64,000 nucleotides of DNA. It comes from Gnetum montanum. Its lineage: Eukaryota > Streptophyta > Gnetopsida > Gnetales > Gnetaceae. Location of the stretch: contig MNCI01009432.1 of the NCBI GenBank assembly GCA_015680685.1, positions 169,679 through 233,678 on the forward strand. Reading direction: 5' to 3'. Numbering within the stretch: position 1 is the first letter of the stretch; every line of letters begins with the position of its first letter. Positions 12,655-22,626 of the stretch are shown piece after piece. Below the pieces are notes generated by a model. That model saw only the letters and a program-made list of their open reading frames with translations. It searched no databases and was not told where the DNA came from. The position numbers and the translations under genes are program-made.

Positions 12655-13145
12655 TCACTCACTTTTGCTTTAATCCATCAAACACACTAAATAGATAGAT
12701 GGAAAATATGCAAGATAATTTAATTACTAGAAAAGCTAGAAAAACTAGCTATCTTCAATTAAATAGAAAAAATTACAATTACAGTAGAATCACAAACATG
12801 ATCATATTTAATCCTTACACAATCAACACTATTGTAGAACATGAGACTTATAATCACACAATGATTAACCTTAGCATAAGGTTCACTTAGTCCAAATCTC
12901 TTCACACATAGATCTGAGATCATATACACATATAGAGAGTTATGATCAAGATCACACATACTTGATCATAGAGACACACCCTTTTTTATAATCTATCTAG
13001 CCCAACTCTCTCTTACTTTTTTACTCTCTTCATCTATGCTCAACAAGCAACCCACCCTTTATATTTTATCCCAAACTTAGAACTGAAAATATCTTCTCTT
13101 CTAGTTAGATATCTCAAAAGCTTTTGGAATATCTTCTCTTCTTTG
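12655..13145 (-). repeat. 3' LTR of element C
   Basis: It aligns with 41686-42150 over several hundred bases: the shared order is atatgcaagataatt, then tagaaaagct, tatcttcaattaaat, tacacaatcaacactattgta and cacatagatctgagatca. Element C's integrase begins immediately above it, near 13150-13190. The high-coordinate edge is uncertain because both copies drift there. Confidence 0.65.
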
Positions 13146-15720
13146 AAAACATCTTTATCTCCCTTGAATTTCTAATATGTAAAATAGTCCTTCATAAATT
13201 TCAAGAATTCAGATGTCATTCTAAGTAAAAAATAGTACCTACCCATAAGCTTCAATGCTTGATCTTTGCCCATGTTACCTACTATGCCACCATAATGCTT
13301 TTTAACAAAAGTTTTCCTTCTAAAATCATAATTGGTAATACAAATCTTTCTATTCTTGAATATAAATTCATTCTAAATATGATAGTCCCTCCATTGGTCT
13401 ATCTTAATAAATAATTTTTCCTTGATGATTCTCTAAACCTACCCAAAATCATAATAATGTTCCTATAAATTAGCAAAATCATTCATATCTTTTACATGTG
13501 GTACATTGAAATTCATTACATGCACCCTAGTTAATGCATCTACTACCACATTAGATTTTTCATTTTTTTTCTCAAGTACAAAATAAAAATCCTATAATTA
13601 TGCCATCCACTTCATGTGTTTGAAACTCAACTTCTTTGAAGAGTTAAGAAATTGAAGTGCTTTGTTATATGTCATGAAAGTGAACATTTTGGATAACAAG
13701 TAATGCTTCCAATGCTTGATTGGTTAAAGAATAGCATGCAATTCCTTCTTATATATGCTATATTTATACCTTGAATTGTTGAAATTATTTTAAAAGAAAA
13801 AAAAGGTATACCTTCTTATGAAAGTGCCTCTCCAATGGAAAGCCCACTTACATTCATATCTACTTGAAAAATCTTTTGGAAATTTGGCATTACAATGATT
13901 GGCTCACTAGTTATTTATTCCTTCAATAAGTCAAATATTCTTTGGGTCTCATCACCCCACCTGAAATCTTGATTCTTCTTAAGAAAATAAAATATAGACC
14001 ATAAAATACCACTAAAATGTTTTATGAACCTATTGTAAAAATTTTCTAAACTAAGAAATGATCACATCTTCCTAATATTTTTAGGAGTTGGGTAATCTCT
14101 AATAGCCTTCACCTTGATAGATTTCATCCTAATTTGTTTATGAGAAATCACATGTTCCAAATATATGATTTTCCTCTTGAAGAAATGACACTTCTTCATA
14201 TTAAGCACAAAATGTTCCTTCTCCAACTTAAGACACACACATCTCAAGTGATCTAAGTGCTCTTCTTTGTTTGAGCTATACACTAAAATATCATTAAAGA
14301 AGATAATAAAATACTTGCCAATTAAATATTTGAGTATATCATGATCCAACCTCATGAATATGACATGATCATTTGTGAGTCCAAATGACATCACCAACCA
14401 CTCAAACAATCCATCTAGAGTCTTGAAAGCTATCTTCCATTCATCACTAAGCCTAATTTGAATTTGATGGTAATCAATCTTCAAATCAATTTTGATAAAT
14501 ATTACTGTATTAGCAAGGACATCAAGGATATTATCCATCCATGGATTAGGAAACTTGTACCTTACTTTTATCCTATTCACTATGCATGAGTCAATTCACA
14601 CTCTCCATTCATCACTATTCTTCTTTGACATAGGTACTATTGGAGCTACACAAGTGGAAATTAACTTTCTCATGAAGCCATCCTCAAGTAACTTATGTAC
14701 TTCATATTGAAATTTAGCTCTTTAATTTGGTATCATATGGGATTACTCTCATTCAAAATGGTAGCACTAGGAATAACATCAATTTGATGCTAGACATTTC
14801 TCATTTAGGTAATCCATCCAATTACCTTTTTAACACCTTAGGAAATTACTCCTTCAAGTTTAGCACACCTATTAGAATATCTACCTACAAAAAATCATAA
14901 TTTGAAGTAATATTTAATATAAAAAAAATCAAAATCCAATTTTATCATGTTTCTTAATGTACTTCCTCTCCCCAAGAAGAATTAAAGAAATAGTAAATAA
15001 GCTTTGCTTCTTCACTTATTCAACTTTCATAGGAACCAACTCATGGATTTTATCAAGTCATGCTCCACTTCATACATTTCTTGCTCCATTAAACTAAGTA
15101 ATATTATAAAAATTTCAAGGTATTTCTAGAATTATATTATCATAATGAATGATTAATACATCATATTTCACAACATCATGAAAACTTCTAACTTTTTAAT
15201 TTTAAGATATCCTGCTCTCATACCTCTCGAGAATAATATCTTGATAAACAATGCATCTTGTAGGATCTAGAATGAGGAACTATAACTAATCCCAATCTAG
15301 CAATTGCCTTAAAAGAAATAAAATTTTCTTGGGCTTCCTCATCAGTCAAAATATCAATCCATTTTCTATTAAGTAAACATCTAGCTTCAATCTAAACTAA
15401 CAATTTCTTTATTGGATGGTCTCCTCTATTCAAGTTGACTATAAATGTATAAAAATTTCACTTAAAGACTTTATCAGTTTTGGGAACATTAGGATTACCT
15501 TTCTAAATAGCTTGACTTGATGTCTTTTCTACCTCCATGTTTTGTACATCCCTGTCCTTGGCTTCCTTATCAAGAGGACATTCCCATTACTTATGTCCCC
15601 ATTCTTCATATTTGATATACTAAATCTTGTATGAGTTTCTGCCTTGACACCTATATTCTTTACCTTGATCCGTATTGACTTTGCCCTTCTCATTGAGCTG
15701 TTCATGATTATTGTCATGGT
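13146..15720 (-). pseudogene. Element C pol: zinc knuckle, protease, RT, RNase H, integrase finger
   Basis: All on the minus strand. At about 15560-15610 a nucleocapsid knuckle reads EEWGHK, a stop, WECPLDKEA. At 15290-15480 a degenerate retropepsin keeps NFISFKAIARLGL. RT occupies 14062-14740 with a 172-residue open stretch (14062-14580) carrying KIDLKIDYHQIQI, FMRLDHDIL and FFNDILVYS; the active site therefore has Asn-Asp (14290-14295) instead of Asp-Asp. KKCHFFKRKIIYLEHVIS follows. RNase H begins near 13890 (VDMNVSGLSIGEALS). At 13190-13290, GNMGKDQALKLMGRYYF matches the histidine-cysteine zinc finger that starts integrase, after which the sequence jumps to the 3' LTR. The integrase core is deleted. 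Several TAG stops are present. Confidence 0.75.
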
Positions 15721-16287
15721 TGTTCATCATTATCTTCATATTTATACTTTGATCCCTTTTTAGCTTTGGGTCCCTTTTCCTTTTCATTTAAAACTTTTTT
15801 ATCCATGTTTTAAAATCCAATAAGTTTATTCTCTAACTTAAGAGCTAAATCATAAGCCTAATTAAGGTTTTAAAGCTCATAGAATGACAACTCTTGCTAG
15901 TAAGTCATCTTGAGACCCCATAAAAAGATTGAATCCTATTCATACTCTTTCCAGTTTTCCTTAACATGGTGGAATAGATCCTAAAAATTAATGTAAAATT
16001 TCTAAACATCCCTATCTTCCTATTTAGAAATTTTACCTTCATGATTATTTTTTTTCTTTACTAAGATTTCAAAAATTTCCATTTCAACTTGAATTTCATC
16101 AAGGATCAATTCTTGATAGGCTGATTATTTTTGCTCTCATAACTTTAGGATTCTTTTCTCCATCAAGTTAAGGTCATACCTTCTAACTAGATTCTACAAT
16201 TGGTACCCATAATTGATTTGGTACCTCTTTTAATTGAAAATACCTATCAAGTACCTTTAGCCAACATGGAAAAGCATTGGTTCCATG
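15721..16287 (-). pseudogene. Element C Gag, C-terminal portion
   Basis: Minus-strand continuation of the gag split by element B. Starting at 16287 it reads TNAFPCWLKVLDRYFQL then EVPNQLWVPIVE, matching the conserved plant gag pattern with W(L/I)--(V/I)E-YF near the capsid start. The preceding part of the same domain lies 25 kb away at 41185. Downstream it becomes frameshifted and lysine-rich towards the zinc knuckle at 15600. Confidence 0.65.
16283..16287. repeat. Target-site duplication of element B (left copy)
   Basis: ccatg directly precedes the LTR terminus TGTAGCGACAG. The same five bases follow the opposite terminus at 41180-41184. The host reading frame (element C gag) resumes across the two flanks, which supports one insertion event. 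Confidence 0.75.
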
Positions 16288-16945
16288 TGTAGCGACAGAA
16301 AATGTCAGTGGCTGGAAACACCGAGAGGTCTTCAGGTGCATAGCCTAACCCCAGATCTACACGAGGGCCATGTTGGAGAGAACGGATTTAGGGTGCCTTG
16401 AACGGTCTAGTTGATCAAATAGGGACTTAACCAGTGTACAATAACCCTTTTGCAAACAATGATTTTAAATGTAACACCTGATGGTAAAATAAAAGAAAAC
16501 GTAATGTGCAAAACAGTGGAAACGTGCTAAAGTGCGTAACAGAATAGTAGACATAATTGAATGCTTTAAAATGCTAAAAAATGCTGTAATTAGACAGAAA
16601 GAGAGTTTGAATAGAAAGATGCACCACCCCAAAAAATGGATACAGGTATACGAAGTGTACAATAGTTACAATAGGAGTGCAATCAGAGCCTCGGTGGTGT
16701 CCGGCTATGAGATCTGGTGCTCATTGTGATAAATTGTGCATGTTGGGTCGGTAGTCACAGTGTACTGTATGATGTTCCATTGTGCTACAATGGGGTTGCA
16801 GTGTACCATGCGGTGTAGTTGTGCCTCTCTGTTGATGTAGTGTGCTCTAGGTCTCGTTCACCCATGGAGTTAGGTGCTAAGATGCCAAAATGCCAAATTC
16901 CTTGCTGGTGAAGAAATGGAGGCCTCCCCCTTCTTTTTTTTTTGC
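16288..16945 (-). repeat. Left-end LTR segment of element B (A-type, truncated)
   Basis: The reverse complement closely matches the R-U5 half of element A's LTRs (31900-32574 and 38370-39030), including the 60-70 residue open frame MYTSYTCIHFLGWCIFLF that recurs in all three copies. It ends with TGTAGCGACAG, the terminus of this LTR type. At about 16945, where A's LTR continues through its TATA box into U3, the similarity stops. So the U3 half is missing or replaced. It is much less similar to B's own right-hand LTR. Confidence 0.7.
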
Positions 16946-17970
16946 ATGAGGATTTTCTCTTTTACGCTTTTTCTTTTGTTATTTTTCCATTTACATTTGC
17001 AACAACCTTGTTGTAGGATAGGAATTTCTTTCCCAGGATGAGTTGCGTTACATCCACATGGGGCTTTAACCTGCCTACAGATGCTTCCCATGCGACGAGT
17101 TGCGTTACGTGTGTTATGGACTTTGTGGTTGGGAATATGAGAGGGCTTTACAAGCATCAGGAAAATTTTTAAAAGAGGTGAGAGTGAGGATTTTGAGTGT
17201 AAGAAATGAGGTAAAGAAGGTCAAGGGCGAAGATAGGATATGCACTTCAAAGTGGGTAAGCTAGTCAAGACAACCACCTTGGAACGATGTAGTGTCCTAT
17301 CCCCATGACGAAATGCACTTCTGACCATCACCCCTCCATTACATATCCTACAAACACAACAGAGAGAAAACAAGAGGAAGCAACCATAATGTAAAATGAA
17401 GGTAAGGGTCTTGCTTGCTTTGAACACTATTGGAACAACGGACATTGTTGCTGAGCCATTCAACGTCCAAACTAGAAAGGCTAGCAATAGTTATGGCAGC
17501 ATCTACATAAAGAGGTCGTCACCGAGGTAGCTAGGAATTGTGGTGATGCAAGTGCTCAAGAATCCCTACCCAAGGAAAACATTATGCAGTTCAGCTATGA
17601 GATAGGCTACCCAATAGCTGAATGTCTTTTGGGCTCAGATGTTGGGGGGGGGGGGGGGGGGGGGGGTTGGAGGATAGCAACATTGTGGTTAGGCCATAAT
17701 ACTGCTGGAACTCCAATAGCAGGTGCTGCCTACGGAAGCTACTACCAAGGCCAATGGTCATGGTAGCGGTAGCTCTAAAAGGTCAGTAAGATGTCATAAG
17801 ACATCTCTAGAGGATCAGCAAGATGTGAGGGGTAGTGGCATTGCAGATATTCTCGAGGGTGTTTTCTTAGCATCATGAACTGCATTTGGGAACTCCAACG
17901 TCCCATCCCATGTTAGCGGTGTGTAGGCTCACTTGTTTGTAGAGTTGTGATGCATGTTGAGGATGTGCCA
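16946..17970. other. Unassigned GC-richer segment in the 3' region of element B
   Basis: This 1-kb stretch has a less AT-rich texture than its neighbours and contains a run of 23 G (17644-17666). An open frame on the plus strand (from about 17490 to 17766) reads LHKEVVTEVARNCGD and then MQFSYEIGYPIAECLLGSD before the glycine run. A minus-strand open frame (17221-17487) overlaps it. Neither is a protein I recognise. It could be a captured host fragment or untranslated 3' sequence of B. Confidence 0.35.
17644..17666 (+). repeat. Homopolymer run of 23 G
   Basis: Twenty-three consecutive G, coding glycine in the overlapping open frame. Runs like this are prone to sequencing and assembly length errors. 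It could also form G-quadruplex structure. Confidence 0.9.
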
Positions 17971-18465
17971 TGAACCCAGTTTAAGGTCCTAGTAGACCAT
18001 CTGATTTGCTAGTTTAAGGTCCCAGTAGACCATGCTGCACTAGTTTAAGGTCCTAGCAGACTGCAGTGCTAGTTTATCATCGTAGTGGATGGTGGCTATG
18101 CTAGTTTAAGGTCCTAGCAGACCGCAGTACTAGTTTAACGTCATAGTGGATAGTGGATAGGCTAGTTTAAAGTTGTAGCAAACTATCTGTCCCAGTTTAA
18201 TGTCATAGCATACGTGCTTTGCCAGTTTTACGTTATGGTAGACAGTATGTGCCATTTTATAGTCATAGCAGACTATCTTTGCCAGTTTTATGTTATAGTG
18301 GACGAGCTTCGCTAGTTTTATGTTGTAGCGGATAATCTGTGCTAGTTTTATGTCATAGCAGATGATCTATGATAATTTTACATTATAACAGACAATTTCT
18401 TACCTTTACCAGTTTTAAATTATAGCAGATGATTGCTTACCTTTTCCAGTTTTACATTGTAGTGG
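17971..18465 (-). repeat. Tandem array 1 (TAGTTTAAGGTCCTAGCAGA family)
   Basis: About 14-15 tandem copies of a degenerate unit of roughly 30-37 bp. Plus-strand core: (C/G)TAGTTT(A/T)A-GTC-TAGC-GA. Units near 17971 read tagtttaaggtcctag and those near 18400 read cagttttaaattatagcaga, so the array drifts gradually along its length. It lies between the integrase and the LTR of B, in non-coding 3' sequence. The same family appears at 22094-22390, 27405-27660 and 36370-36800. Confidence 0.85.
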
Positions 18466-18489
18466 TCGTTTTCTTATCTTGCTCATGCA

Positions 18490-19600
18490 TCAAATGTAGT
18501 ATGGCTTGAGGTATGAATGATTTATAGGATTCATGAACTCGTTTCCATCCATGTCTGCTAGCTTGAAGGCCATGTTCTTGTAGGATTTTTTCACTGAATG
18601 GACCTTCCCAGTTTATTGAGAATTTGTTCACATGCTCATCGACAACTTTGAGAATGAGGTCTCCCTTCTTTACTGGTCATTGATGCGGGTTTGCATGATG
18701 CTTTTGCCATTTCTTGTTCTGATATTTCTCTATGCGACCAAGTGTCTATGCGCGCTTCTCCTCTATGGAGTTGAGGTTGATGATCCTAGATGCGTTGTTC
18801 TGGGCTTTGCTCATGACATTCCATAGGATCATTCGAAGTGACGGTACCTGCAACCCAAGAGGTAACATCACTTTAGATCCATAAACAAGACTATAAGGTG
18901 TCTTACCTATCTTAGTCCTACATGTTGTCCTGTAAGCCCACAACACATAGAGGATTTGGTCATGCCATCACCTCTTACCGTTGTTAAGAATTTTCTTGAG
19001 AAAGTTAATGATGGACTTGTTCCTAGATTCTACTTGTCTATTTTCCTATGGATTGTATGGTGAGGAGAATGATTGCCTTATGCCAAGATTACTGCAGAAG
19101 ATTTTGGTTTCTACACTACTGAACTATGGCCCGTTGTCAATCATGATAGTCATGGGAAGCCCAAACCTTGTCACAATGTTCTCTAAGATGAAGTGGCAAA
19201 CCTGCTGAGATTTAGTCTTCCTCAGGGGAATAGCTCCACCCACTTTGTAAAATACTCAGTGGTAGTGATGATGAAATTATGCCCTGTGGAAGACTTGGGC
19301 ATGATAGGTCCTATGATGTCTAGTCCCCATAACTGGAAAGGCCACGTGATCTGCGTTGGATGCAACTATGTATGCGAAACATGTATGAGATTTGCATATC
19401 TTTGGCATGTATCACAAGGCTTGACTTTGGCTAGGCAATCATGCTCCATTTAAGGCCAGTAGTACCCTATGTGTCTAAGTTTTACAACCATGGCCCTAGG
19501 TGCTATGTGTCCACCTCACAGTCTCTCATGTACTTCATTAATGACCTTTTGTGCTTTCTCCTCATTTACGCATGTCAAAAATATCCCATCATAGGAGAAT
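18490..19600 (-). pseudogene. Element B integrase (zinc finger, core, C-terminal domain)
   Basis: The integrase would insert B's cDNA into the genome. On the minus strand, the zinc-binding domain is near 19390-19560 (GGHIAPRAMVVKLRHIGYYW, then CDTCQRYAN). The catalytic core starts with WGLDIIGPIMPKSS (first Asp near 19318) and HNFIITTEYFTKWVE. The core's last third is frameshifted. WAYRTTCRTKIGKTPYSLVYG is readable at 18880-18946. A C-terminal block KKGDLILKVVDEHVNKF then INWEGPF follows near 18610-18680. This final block is typical of Tat-lineage integrases. Several TAG/TGA stops and at least two frameshifts disable it. Confidence 0.8.
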
Positions 19601-19602
19601 TT

Positions 19603-20283
19603 TCACAAGGCATTATCTCCCATGAGCACATATTGTCGAGCATGCTTACGGATCTTATCTCTCTGGGTAGATGTTAATCTTCTTGGGGGCTCACCATGTT
19701 GTAGGTAGTCTTTAATGTTGGCGTACCACTCTTGGGTTCCTGCAATGCTAACAGAGGCTACATGTACTGCCTGAGTGATAGGCTCCATAGACTTGGTAAT
19801 TGAAGCTGGCAAACTTGCAAATAGGTGTAGTGGCACATTTAATGCTAGGGTGGGCAAGGAATCTGCTACGGTGTTTTCATTACACGACACATGTTGAACA
19901 TCTATTGTCACAAATTTTTTAAGAAAACTTTTTGCTAGGGAACAATAGGGCTACAGATGTGTAGCTTTGCAGGCGTAGACCCTAGTGATTTGATTCAAAA
20001 TGAGTTGTGAATCCCCGTGAATCGCCAGGTATTGGATGATTAATTCTTGGGTTGCTAAGAGGCCCCTGAGTAACCCTTTGTACTTTTCCATGTTGTTTGT
20101 ACAAAGGAATGTAAAATGATAAGCAAAAGGTTACATTTCCCCAAAGGGAAATGTAATTATGGTATTTTCACTAAGTGCTCGTGTGGTCAAGGCACTGTCA
20201 AAATGCAAAGTAGCTTCAGGATGCGATGGGACAATGTTGATAGTGCTAACATGCTTGTCAAGGAATTTGGAATCTATGATAGC
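19603..20283 (-). pseudogene. Element B second (archaeal-type) RNase H
   Basis: Plant Tat-lineage elements are known to carry an additional archaeal-type RNase H after the usual one. Here, on the minus strand, the pattern is LHFDSALTT (first catalytic Asp), ITFPFGEM, FTFLCTNNMEKYKGLLRGLL (the usual NN-AEYEAL block, with the catalytic Glu position altered), YLAIHGDSQLILNQI (third Asp) and then VQHVSCNENTVADSLPTLAL (near 19840-19915), the N--AD-L block that ends the domain. Only a few stops interrupt it. The tail to 19603 is the linker to the integrase. Catalytic activity is doubtful given the altered Glu block. Confidence 0.75.
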
Positions 20284-20640
20284 TCAATCATTGACAGGTG
20301 AGGTCGTAAGTTGCATCACTATAGCTTGGCCTTTTTTTGATGATTGGCTCACATAATGCAAATCAAATTTCACTGTTATGGCTTTCCATCGGGCTATCCT
20401 GCTGCTCTCATACAGATTGTTCGTGATAGCCCAGAGTACATTGCCCTTGCAAAAAATGTTAACCTTGCTACGAAATAGATAACGCCTCCATTTCTTTAAT
20501 GTAAAGACTAGGGAAAGGCAGTTTCTCTCCACCTCATTGTATTTTTCCTCATATGCTATCAATGCATGACTTAGATAATACACTGGAATGTCAGAGTTTT
20601 TATCTCATCTCTGACATAATAGTGCTGCGATAGCCGTGTC
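20284..20640 (-). pseudogene. Element B first RNase H
   Basis: The RNase H fused to RT would degrade RNA in RNA-DNA hybrids. Minus strand 20284-20583 is open for 99 residues: YYLSHALIAYEEKYNEVERN (the Y-S--L---E--Y---E block), LSLVFTLKKWRRYLFRSKV and ALRW-like IARWKAITVKFDLHYV. Just upstream, KPFFVYLATLDTAIAALLCQ stands where -PF-VY-A-S----AVL-- is expected; the usual aspartate near 'D' is present but shifted. It lies directly after RT and directly before the second RNase H. Confidence 0.8.
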
Positions 20641-21720
20641 CAAGGTGGCAAGGTAGACGAAGAAAGGCTTATCTCTCTACGGTGGGTACATAGTTGGAAG
20701 ATGTAAAAGCTCTCTCTTCAAATCATCAAAGGCCTATTGGCATTGTGTTGTCCATTCGAAGTTAACCCCCTTCTTTAGTAGATGTTGCATGGGGTGTAAC
20801 TTGTCAATCAACTTTGCTATAAACCTCCTGATGAACTGTATCCTACCTTTTAACCCATATAATTCTTTAAGGTTTGTAGGTGGTGCTAGATTAACTATGA
20901 CCTTGACTTTGTTAGGGTCCACTCGTATTCCATCCTCTGATACAGAAAACCCTAACATGCATCCAGTTCTCACCCTAAAGACACATGTTTTTGGGTTAAG
21001 GCATAAATCACGCATCTGGAAACGCTTTAGGACTACACCTAGATCATTGGGATGATCAATGGCCTCTTTAGATTTGACAGCTATGTCATCCACATAGTCA
21101 TTTAGTATTTATAACATGTAGTCTCTAAAGATGTAATTCATGGCTCTTTGGTAAGTTGCTCCAGTGTTCTTAAGCCTGAAGGGCATCATAGTATAACAGA
21201 AAGTACCCCATGGGGTCATGAAGGTTGTTGCTAACTAATGCTCTGGGCTGATGCGAATTTAGTTGTAGTCAGTGAAACTGTCCATGAAGGATAAAAAAAC
21301 ATGACTAGTCATAGTGTTGATGAGTTGATCGATACTCGAAAATGGAAAATTATCTTTGATCGTGGCTTTGTTCAGATCCTGGAAGTCTATACAGATTCGT
21401 ATTCCTCCTGTTTTCTTAGAAACTACAACAATGTTTTACATCCACTCTACGTAATCAACTACCTAGATGAAACCAGCCTAATAGAGCTTCGTGATTCCAT
21501 CCTATACGACTAGTGCAATCTCTAGTTTAACCCTGCAAGCCTTCTGCTTAATTGCTTTCATCCACAGATCTAACACAATGTTGTGCTATATGAGCCTTGG
21601 ATCTAAACCCAACATGTCATTGTAAGACCACACGAATACTTTGATGTTGTTCTGTAGTACCTTGGCTACATCTTTGTGCATTTGTGAATCTAGGAGGAAG
21701 CTAAGCTTTAACATTTTTAT
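20641..21720 (-). pseudogene. Element B reverse transcriptase
   Basis: On the minus strand the N-terminal block VFVWSYNDMLGLDPRLI reads near 21590-21650 and AIKQKACRVKLEIALVV near 21540. It is followed by NIVVVSKKTGGIRICIDFQD, LNKATIKDNFPFSSIDQL, FMDSFTDYN, ATTFMTPWGTFCYTMMPFRL and NTGATYQRAMNYIFRDYM. The active site YVDDI is intact at 21082-21096. After it, LGVVLKRFQMRDLCLNPKTC and GFSVSEDGIRVDPNKV lie in an open stretch to 20734. All hallmark RT blocks are present and in order, with a handful of stops and one or two frameshifts. Composition and motifs are Tat-lineage. Confidence 0.85.
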
Positions 21721-22093
21721 TTCCCCCTGGATGTGGTCACAGGTGTTTTAATGAGAGGGTCTTCAGTTACATCCCTGGCCTCTAAATTTAGGGCTTAGAC
21801 TAGACTTTCAAGCTAGTATGGGGATTTTTCTAAGGATGCTATAGTGCTTTCTGCGAGTGAATCCCAATCTATTGACTCTGGGTTCAGTTGTCTTGCAAGC
21901 TCGCCATGTGGCCCTATCAATGTTAAAATTGAAGAGAGATTATGCTGCATTGTCATTCTTGCTCAACTTGCTACAATGAGATGAATGCCTAATCAAGGGA
22001 TACCTATTTGTAGTAATACTGTGTAGTAAGCATTTGTAAAGTAGCAATGAGATGTGAACAGTTGAAATAACTATAAAATATGATGCAAAATTT
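21721..22093 (-). other. Element B spacer before RT
   Basis: Minus-strand sequence between array 2 and the first recognisable RT residues. It is stop-rich and no domain can be read. In Tat elements this would be the protease-RT linker. Confidence 0.4.
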
Positions 22094-22390
22094 GCAACTT
22101 GCCAATTTAAAGTCATAGCGGACTTCCTAGGTGCAAAAGTGTAAAAATCCTAGTTTAAGGTCTTTATGGACCGCTAACGAGATCGAAGATATGGGTTAGA
22201 ACTACTAGTTTATGGTCTTTGCAAACCATTAACTTCATAAAGGCTTATGGGTTATAATTTGCTAGTTTAAGGTCTTTGCGGACCGTCTGGATGCAAAAGT
22301 TCAAAGTTGCTAGTTTAAGGTCTTTGCGGTCCATCTGGCTAGTTATTTTTGTGAAGGCCAACAACTAGTTTAAAGTGGGTCAAAGTTTCT
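22094..22390 (-). repeat. Tandem array 2 (same family as array 1)
   Basis: Five to six diverged copies of ctagtttaaggtctttgcgg (plus strand), spaced about 50-60 bp, separated by unrelated short spacers such as gatgcaaaagttcaaagttg, which itself recurs. The core CTAGTTTAAGGTC is shared with array 1. It marks the right-hand (RT-side) border of the antisense gene segment. Confidence 0.75.
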
Positions 22391-22513
22391 AGTCAAGTCC
22401 ACCTGCCATAATGCAAATAGTACCTCTACAATATGGGGGAATGCTACACTATACGGAACATCTCTCATTAATCAGGGAGAGAAACTAATAAGTTTTTTTT
22501 TCATCATTTTAGC

Positions 22514-22520
22514 TATAAAG
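22514..22520 (+). promoter_or_regulatory. TATA-like box of the antisense gene
   Basis: TATAAAG lies 107 bp before the ATG at 22627, on the plus strand. This is a reasonable distance for a plant core promoter with a short 5' UTR. No transcript evidence is available here. Confidence 0.4.
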
Positions 22521-22626
22521 AGGGGTTTACCAACGCAGAGCTTACATTCAGAGTGTAGAGCGATTGTGCTAACTAAGAGCAAGGAAATTCAGCGTAGCAT
22601 CCAAGGAAGAATTGGCAACCGAAACA

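Noticed and set aside
17221-17766. A host gene fragment with known function
   Set aside because: Open frames exist on both strands but I recognise no family; naming one would be a guess.
17971-18465. Regular direct repeats with variable intervals that resemble a CRISPR array
   Set aside because: Units are degenerate, drift along the array, lie in a plant retrotransposon and have no cas genes nearby.
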